Part shown: piece after piece, positions 11,949 through 15,378 of the stretch
Layout of the letters: the number at the start of each line of letters is the position of its first letter
Position numbering within the stretch: the first letter of the stretch is position 1
NCBI GenBank assembly: GCA_050013075.1
Contig: JBEKFZ010000100.1
Coordinates: 1-15,378, forward strand
Direction: 5' to 3'
DNA: 15,378 bases
DNA from: JBEKIK01 sp050013075
Lineage (GTDB): Bacteria; Planctomycetota; Planctomycetia; Pirellulales; Thermoguttaceae
Translations under genes and position numbers: made by a program
The notes under the pieces: model-generated
Seen by the model: only the letters and a program-made list of their open reading frames with translations
Database searches by the model: none
Told to the model about the DNA's origin: nothing

Positions 11949-12475
11949 GCGCGTTTTGTTACCTTAGCCATGAGATGCAGCGTCCGCATCGTATCGTCCG
12001 TGAAGTACGTTCGGTAAGATTGGCACCTTTCGGCAATCTTCCGCAATATCTCCTTAAAACTCCACAATTCTACGCCCGCGTCCTTTGCCGCAGCAGGAAC
12101 ATCAGCATTCCAGTCCCAAGAGACAATGACCTTGGTGTAGTTGCCAGGCTCAAAGCCATATTCCTTCAGTTTTTCTAAGACTTGTTTTGCACCAAACTTG
12201 CGCTCCGTAAAAAATCCAAGCGTTCTTCTCTGCCCAGCCTGCTTGCCCCGCTTTTTCCGTTCTTCGTCAGAAAAAGGCTTGGTGGTAAGAAGCGAGTAGG
12301 CTCCCGAAATTGAAATACCGCTCTCGATGTGATAGCGGCGAATGTTCCCGTTCTTGGCAGCGTCCACAGCTAGCAAGTCGATCTCAAATTGCCCCCGGCA
12401 CTTGATATTGGGGATAGTGAACCATCCCTTGACGTAGTGGACATAGGCGTCAACGATCTTTTCTGTTGTTTCCAT
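11945..12475 (-). CDS. PD-(D/E)XK-like nuclease-fold protein, unnamed
   Basis: The 176-residue product has a core of the restriction-endonuclease-like type: an opening helix, GQFEIDLLAVD (Glu31, Asp33, Asp38), then strand RRYHIESGISI with Glu51. A later basic helix follows (EERKKRGKQAGQRR, 71-84), then a Rossmann-like strand TKVIVSWDW and a C-terminal helix. The usual Lys of the E-x-K motif is not seen after Glu51 (ESG), so catalysis may be altered or absent. No membrane segment. It could belong to a defence or repair system, or be a single-gene restriction-like protein. The start ATG 12475 has GGAGAAGGGG upstream. It sits in the repeat-bounded cassette next to a toxin-antitoxin pair and is transcribed away from it. 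Confidence 0.6.
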   Translation of the reverse strand: METTEKIVDAYVHYVKGWFTIPNIKCRGQFEIDLLAVDAAKNGNIRRYHIESGISISGAYSLLTTKPFSDEERKKRGKQAGQRRTLGFFTERKFGAKQVLEKLKEYGFEPGNYTKVIVSWDWNADVPAAAKDAGVELWSFKEILRKIAERCQSYRTYFTDDTMRTLHLMAKVTKRA

Positions 12476-12731
12476 GAAGCCCCTTCTCCTCGTTCAACTG
12501 TTCCCAGCTATTCTATCATTTTGAAAGACAAAAATAGTGAATAAGTCCAATAATTATCCTTGCACTTGTCACCCGCAGGGACAGAAGGTGGATTAGAGAT
12601 CGAGTTTCTGCACCGTTATCCATTGCCGCTCGGTCGACGCCAGCCAGCATACCGGCCGCACTGTCCACCGTCAACAAGCCTCCTCTGACCACCAACCGCT
12701 CAACATGGTCGCCCGTATGTCTTATCGGGGG
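12476..12731. other. Divergent intergenic region in the cassette
   Basis: These 256 bp separate the PD-(D/E)XK-like gene from the toxin-antitoxin promoter and should hold the leftward promoter, though no good -35/-10 pair is clear (a TAGAAT occurs on the minus strand near 12518). A minus-strand frame from about 12731 to the TGA near 12524 is open for over 60 codons with protein-like composition (GDHVERLVVRGGLLTVDSAA) but has no ribosome binding site. It could be a gene remnant. Confidence 0.4.
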
Positions 12732-12760
12732 TTGACGAGAGAAGATTATGGGGGTAAACT
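12732..12760 (+). promoter_or_regulatory. Promoter of the toxin-antitoxin operon
   Basis: TTGACG (12732-12737), a 17-bp spacer, and TAAACT (12755-12760) lie 39 bp before the antitoxin start. The match to sigma-70 boxes is good and the spacing ideal. Confidence 0.55.
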
Positions 12761-12799
12761 TGAACGCAGGGTTAGTCCACAGAGGAAGTGCGTATTTTT

Positions 12800-13036
12800 A
12801 TGGCCACTACCAATCTTACCATTCAAGTTAGCGAAGAAGCGGCAAGGGCCTTTACGCAAGTCTCGCCGGAAGATCAGCGCAAAATCCAATTGCTGCTTGA
12901 TCTTCGCTTGCGAGACCTGACCATTTCGCCTCTTCCACGAAAATCTCTTCAGGTCGTCATGGACGAGATCGGCAAAAATGCCGCCGCGCGCGGGCTTACG
13001 CCGGCCGGTTTGGAGTCGCTGCTGAATGACGACTGA
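12800..13036 (+). CDS. Antitoxin of a PIN-domain toxin
   Basis: The 78-residue product has a short N-terminal strand (MATTNLTIQVSEEAARAF), then a helical central part (SPEDQRKIQLLLDLRLRDL) and a C-terminal segment PRKSLQVVMDEIGKNAAARGLTPAGLESLLNDD. This is the layout of small antitoxins paired with PIN-family toxins: an N-terminal dimerising and operator-binding part and a C-terminal toxin-wrapping helix ending in a Leu-rich, acidic motif. The last 11 bases overlap the toxin start, giving tight translational coupling. ATG 12800 is preferred over GTG 12788, which is too close to its AGAGG. It probably represses its own promoter at 12732 (family knowledge, not shown). Confidence 0.75.
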   Translation: MATTNLTIQVSEEAARAFTQVSPEDQRKIQLLLDLRLRDLTISPLPRKSLQVVMDEIGKNAAARGLTPAGLESLLNDD

Positions 13037-13439
13037 CTTGCGAGTGGTGTTTGACACCAACGTCGTCATCAGCGCCATGCTCTTGCCGCTTTCGATTCCC
13101 CGTCGGGCGCTAGATCGTGCCATGCGAGAAGGTCGCCCGTTGCTTTCCGCTGCCACGACAACTGAACTGAACGAGGTGATTCACCTTCCGAAATTCGACA
13201 AATACCTCTCCGAAGAGGAACGTATCGAGTTCTTGACAACACTCGTGCATGAAGCGGAATTGGTGAATGTCGTGGAAACGGTGACCGACTGCCGAGACCC
13301 GCGGGACAACAAGTTTTTGGAATTGGCCGTCTCGGGCCGGGCCACGCATATCGTCACCGGAGATTCAGACCTCCTCGTGCTTCACCCATTTCGCGGCATT
13401 ATCGTGGTTTCGCCGAGCACGTTCCTTACGTTGGTGTAA
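13026..13439 (+). CDS. PIN-domain toxin ribonuclease
   Basis: The 137-residue product is a PIN-domain protein of the COG1569 type (putative toxin of a toxin-antitoxin pair). The acidic active-site set is visible: Asp10 in VVFDTNVVIS, Glu47 in TTTELNEV, Asp91/Asp94 in CRDPRDNKFLELA, and Asp113/Asp115 in IVTGDSDLL. Such toxins are metal-dependent RNases that cut tRNA, rRNA or mRNA when free of the antitoxin. The start ATG overlaps the antitoxin end by 11 bp. Complete in length and motifs, so it should be active. The pair could stabilise the 36-bp-bounded cassette against loss. Confidence 0.88.
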   Translation: MTTDLRVVFDTNVVISAMLLPLSIPRRALDRAMREGRPLLSAATTTELNEVIHLPKFDKYLSEEERIEFLTTLVHEAELVNVVETVTDCRDPRDNKFLELAVSGRATHIVTGDSDLLVLHPFRGIIVVSPSTFLTLV

Positions 13440-13538
13440 GATGTCTCAATCAACAAAACGCAACGGGGAATTCCGGTGACATCATACTTAAATCCTATAT
13501 TGTTTTACCTTGATACGCGTTGCGGCCGTTTTATTTTT

Positions 13539-13574
13539 TTCATTTCATCGAGATCGCCCTGGCCAAGGGCTGAA
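13539..13574. repeat. 36-bp direct repeat, right copy
   Basis: This copy is the intact 3' end of the leftward gene 13540-14283. It is identical to 11751-11786. Beyond it on the cassette side comes an A/T-rich stretch (ttttattttttt at 13529-13540 on the plus strand). Confidence 0.97.
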
Positions 13575-14283
13575 GGACGTATTCGATCACGTGGTTTTCC
13601 AGCATGTCGGAGCAGACTTTGGAAAGCTGGTCTAGGGTTTCCACGAAGGTCGTATCGGGCGAAAGGCTGCCGTATTGCCGGGCGGTCACGTAAACGCTGA
13701 TTTGTTCCTCGGGATATTCCCCGATGCGGACTTGATAGGCGTTGGTCCGGGTTTCCACGCTCCAGCGGCACTGCAAACGACATTCATCGTCCAAGGCCAC
13801 GGTCAGCGAAGGTTCGTAATTGATAACGGTCACGCCGGGCACCTCCAGCAGCCGCTCCAGGCCGGGACCGACGCCCAATGCCTCGGCCACGAGCTGATTT
13901 TGGTTGCCCCGATAAGTGAAATCAAAACCGTAGAGCAAATCCAGGGCCTCGCAATCCAGCGGACTGACCGAAAGCGTGTAAGGCGCCAATTCCAAGATCA
14001 GTTTATGCTGCTGCATGGCCTCCTCGATCTTATCCGGGTTGACCTGCCCGGAGCACACTCGCCTGGGCTCGATGGTGCACCAGCGATAACTGCCGCGTTC
14101 CTTGTCTTCCTCGAGCACGAAATCGCCCCGCTCGCGGCTGTAGAAATTCCGCATGGTAGGGTAGGTTTTTTGTACCCGCTCGAAAAAATGCAGCACGGTT
14201 TCGCGATTGGCCGGAAGCTCCATCTCCGTGCCGAGATTCATATTGATGTAGAAATCGTCGCTCAACGAATTATAACGATTCAT
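13540..14283 (-). CDS. Unknown protein, 247 residues
   Basis: I do not recognise a named family. The product is soluble by sequence (no signal peptide or TM). It has a start MNRYNSLSDDFYINMNLGTEMELP, then helix RETVLHFFERVQKTYPTM, a region like YSRERGDFVLEEDKERGSYRWCTIEPRRVCSG, and FDFTYRGNQNQLVAEALG, then strands with QCRWSVETRTNAYQVRIG. It ends in a long helix DQLSKVCSDMLENHVIEYVLQPLARAISMK. The charged, evenly composed sequence and good codon structure show a real gene. ATG 14283 is preferred; TTG 14307 would add eight residues. It seems to have been the first gene of an operon with the TPR gene, their coding ends overlapping by ATGA before the cassette entered. Confidence 0.7.
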   Translation of the reverse strand: MNRYNSLSDDFYINMNLGTEMELPANRETVLHFFERVQKTYPTMRNFYSRERGDFVLEEDKERGSYRWCTIEPRRVCSGQVNPDKIEEAMQQHKLILELAPYTLSVSPLDCEALDLLYGFDFTYRGNQNQLVAEALGVGPGLERLLEVPGVTVINYEPSLTVALDDECRLQCRWSVETRTNAYQVRIGEYPEEQISVYVTARQYGSLSPDTTFVETLDQLSKVCSDMLENHVIEYVLQPLARAISMK

Positions 14284-14323
14284 TCCCGTGGACCCCGAAT
14301 TTCCCAAACTAACAAAAACTTAG

Positions 14324-14351
14324 TTGACAAGGCGTTCGCTGGAAGTATAAC
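14324..14351 (+). promoter_or_regulatory. Promoter of the ogt-type gene
   Basis: TTGACA (14324-14329), a 16-bp spacer, and TATAAC (14346-14351) form a strong sigma-70-type promoter in the gap between divergent genes. The start near 14358 leaves a leader of about 86 nt. Confidence 0.65.
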
Positions 14352-14395
14352 CATCAAAACGTTAATTATGGGTTTATACTTGAACAATGTACAGA

Positions 14396-14411
14396 GATGC
14401 CCGAAGGCATC
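14396..14411 (+). promoter_or_regulatory. Hairpin in the ogt leader
   Basis: GATGCC and GGCATC form a 6-bp perfect stem closed by the tetraloop CGAA, in the leader between promoter and start codon. No T-tract follows, so it is not a terminator. It may stabilise the mRNA or affect start access, as no good Shine-Dalgarno precedes the gene. Confidence 0.4.
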
Positions 14412-14443
14412 GGTCAAAGGTTTCTACCGCGTTGTGGAATTAG

Positions 14444-15013
14444 ATGAAGAAAGAAGAAAAGCCATACTGGATGGTTGTATTCCCTAGTTCTTTGGGCTGG
14501 TTCGCCCTGTTGGGTGACAAGGGCCGCATAAAAGAGCTTACCTTCGGTCATCCGTCTTCTCGGTCGGCGAAAAAGGCATTGTCGCACGGTTTTCTGGCCC
14601 AGGCCCGGAGTATGCGTGGGAAACCGCCCTTGGTGCGCAGGCTTCAAGCCTATGCCAAGGGCACTGGTAAAGACGATTTTCGCGATATCCGGCTCGATCT
14701 TGGAGGTCTAAGCGTATTTCAACGCCGGGTATTGGCCCTGTGCCGCAAAATTCCCTTTGGAACCAGGCTTAGCTACGCACAGTTGGCCGCCCGGGTTGGT
14801 TCTCCTCGCGCATATCGGGCAGTTGGTAATTGCATGGCAGGCAATAAAATACCGATAATTATTCCCTGCCATCGGGTGGTGCCTTCAAGCGGCGGTCTTG
14901 GATCTTATTCCGCTCCCGGCGGTATGCTCATGAAAAAGCGGCTGCTGGGTATCGAAAACCCGGCGTTTAAATGTCGTGGAGAAAATCAGAGCCGGGGCGT
15001 GTCGCCCCTGTAA
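14444..15013 (+). CDS. ogt: Methylated-DNA-[protein]-cysteine S-methyltransferase
   Basis: The 189-residue product is an MGMT/Ogt-type suicide repair protein that moves the alkyl group from O6-alkylguanine to its own Cys. Seen: a weakly conserved N-terminal domain (1-85), then the DNA-binding helix-turn-helix YAQLAARVGSPRAYRAVGNC (Arg finger within SPRAYRAVG), the Asn hinge, and the active site IPCHRV, followed by LGSYSAPGGMLMKKRLLGIE. The usual N-P-I-P before the active site is N-K-I-P here. An in-frame TAG directly precedes ATG 14444, so this is the earliest start; the ribosome binding site is weak. The last 16 residues lie beyond the family end and run into a palindrome (14994-15008). It has its own promoter at 14324. 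Confidence 0.9.
   Translation: MKKEEKPYWMVVFPSSLGWFALLGDKGRIKELTFGHPSSRSAKKALSHGFLAQARSMRGKPPLVRRLQAYAKGTGKDDFRDIRLDLGGLSVFQRRVLALCRKIPFGTRLSYAQLAARVGSPRAYRAVGNCMAGNKIPIIIPCHRVVPSSGGLGSYSAPGGMLMKKRLLGIENPAFKCRGENQSRGVSPL
14994..15008. repeat. GC-rich palindrome overlapping the ogt end
   Basis: GGGGCG-tgt-CGCCCC lies five to nineteen bases before the ogt stop and encodes part of the extra tail (RGVSP). No T-tract follows. It looks like a common REP-type palindrome that the reading frame runs into, and may help to end or protect the mRNA. Confidence 0.55.
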
Positions 15014-15188
15014 TTCCGCACCCGACATGGCCTGGCTCTGTTGCGAATACGCGACATTCATTATCTGAGACTCAATAAATCGTGCTTTTTAGCCCAAAAA
15101 TTGGCCTAGAATTGGTTAAAGCTTTTGGGCACAATACCGCCCCTTATTTACCTACCCAAAAACCGCCAACTCATAAGGTATTGCCGGC
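15014..15188. other. Intergenic region after ogt
   Basis: These 175 bp hold no gene I can support. The A+T-rich centre (15070-15130) could carry a promoter for the gene at the window end, but no clear -35/-10 pair is seen. Confidence 0.4.
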
Positions 15189-15378
15189 GTGAGAATTTCG
15201 GACCTGGGAAATCCTATGTTCTTCGCTCCCGAGACGTCTCCCTTGAAACCGGAATCATGGGACGTGGATCGACGCCAAGACGGCGCGGTCCTGGTCCGCG
15301 TACATTCCTCGGACCGGAACGGGCAACGCTTGCCTGACGCCGTGTTTGCCTTCCGCCTGGGCGATCCCCAATATAATT
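15189..15378 (+). CDS. Start of an unidentified gene, cut by the window end
   Basis: A frame opens after a TAA at 15174-15176 and runs without stop to the last base, 63 codons from GTG 15189 or 54 from ATG 15216. The ATG has GGGA seven bases upstream and is the likelier start. The product begins MFFAPETSPLKPESWDVDRR and goes on with QDGAVLVRVHSSDRNGQRLPDAVFAFRLGDPQYN, a hydrophilic, protein-like sequence with no signal peptide. I recognise no family. Third-base G+C is high, consistent with coding. Confidence 0.55.
   Translation, partial: MRISDLGNPMFFAPETSPLKPESWDVDRRQDGAVLVRVHSSDRNGQRLPDAVFAFRLGDPQYN

Larger units (their letters stand above)
11751..13574. mobile_element. Insertion cassette bounded by 36-bp direct repeats
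   Basis: The outer limits are the two perfect 36-bp repeats. The unique content, 11787-13538 (1752 bp), holds a leftward PD-(D/E)XK-like gene and a rightward antitoxin/PIN toxin pair. At the left boundary the repeat places the stop of the 13540 gene in ATGA overlap with the TPR start, as expected for the uninterrupted parent operon. No transposase or integrase is inside, and the ends show no inverted repeat. The length of the duplication argues for site-specific integration or a homology-mediated event rather than ordinary transposition. Confidence 0.6.

Noticed and set aside
12524..12731. Minus-strand open frame of about 68 codons with protein-like composition
   Set aside because: No start with a ribosome binding site and no recognised family. 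Kept only as a possible remnant in the intergenic entry.
13675..14487. A 270-codon plus-strand frame running into the ogt-type gene
   Set aside because: It is antisense to the well-formed 13540-14283 gene and overlaps the ogt promoter and start in another frame; no recognisable domains.

Overview
The window (15.4 kb, moderate G+C) looks like a chromosomal accessory region of an environmental bacterium, most likely a planctomycete or a relative. This is inferred from gene content: a csrA next to MpsC/DUF2294 genes, a run of tiny stress-type membrane and CsbD-like genes, a WXXGXW-repeat secreted protein, a TMTC-like membrane/TPR protein, and many small palindromic repeats. No rRNA or other universal marker fixes the taxon.

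Layout. 1-910 is almost gene-free: a His-rich reading frame of doubtful reality, a minus-strand terminator, several TGTACAA motifs, and the 5' half of a tRNA-Ser(UGA) that stops at the anticodon loop. 911-2534 carries two MpsC/DUF2294 paralogs pointing apart. The rightward one is preceded by a near-consensus promoter, a chain of hairpins and a 21-bp terminator, and is followed by csrA, so the unit looks like an attenuated mpsC-like/csrA operon. The csrA tail is partly duplicated.

2.6-7.4 kb is a chain of short genes with strong Shine-Dalgarno sequences: DUF3309, a single-TM Lys/Glu-rich protein, DUF1328, a response-regulator-like protein whose phospho-Asp is Glu, a WXXGXW secreted protein, a two-TM protein, a lipoprotein and its broken duplicate, CsbD-like, and an orphan. 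Palindromic or MITE-like elements lie between them. 7.7-9.6 kb holds a GH13 branching-enzyme-type gene followed by a bacterioferritin gene cut after 33 codons. Together this looks like an envelope/stress and storage-carbon cluster with post-transcriptional control (inference).

9.7-14.3 kb is leftward. A gene for a planctomycete-type unknown protein (13540-14283) and a TMTC-like gene (9716-11755) appear once to have overlapped by ATGA. They are now separated by about 1.8 kb bounded by a perfect 36-bp direct repeat. This insert carries a PD-(D/E)XK-like protein gene and an antitoxin/PIN-toxin pair. 14.3-15.4 kb has an ogt-type DNA repair gene with its own promoter and the start of an unidentified gene running off the window.

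The best candidates for something undescribed are the 36-bp-bounded cassette, the structured leader ahead of the mpsC-like/csrA operon, and the tRNA-Ser half-gene with its neighbouring inverted sites.
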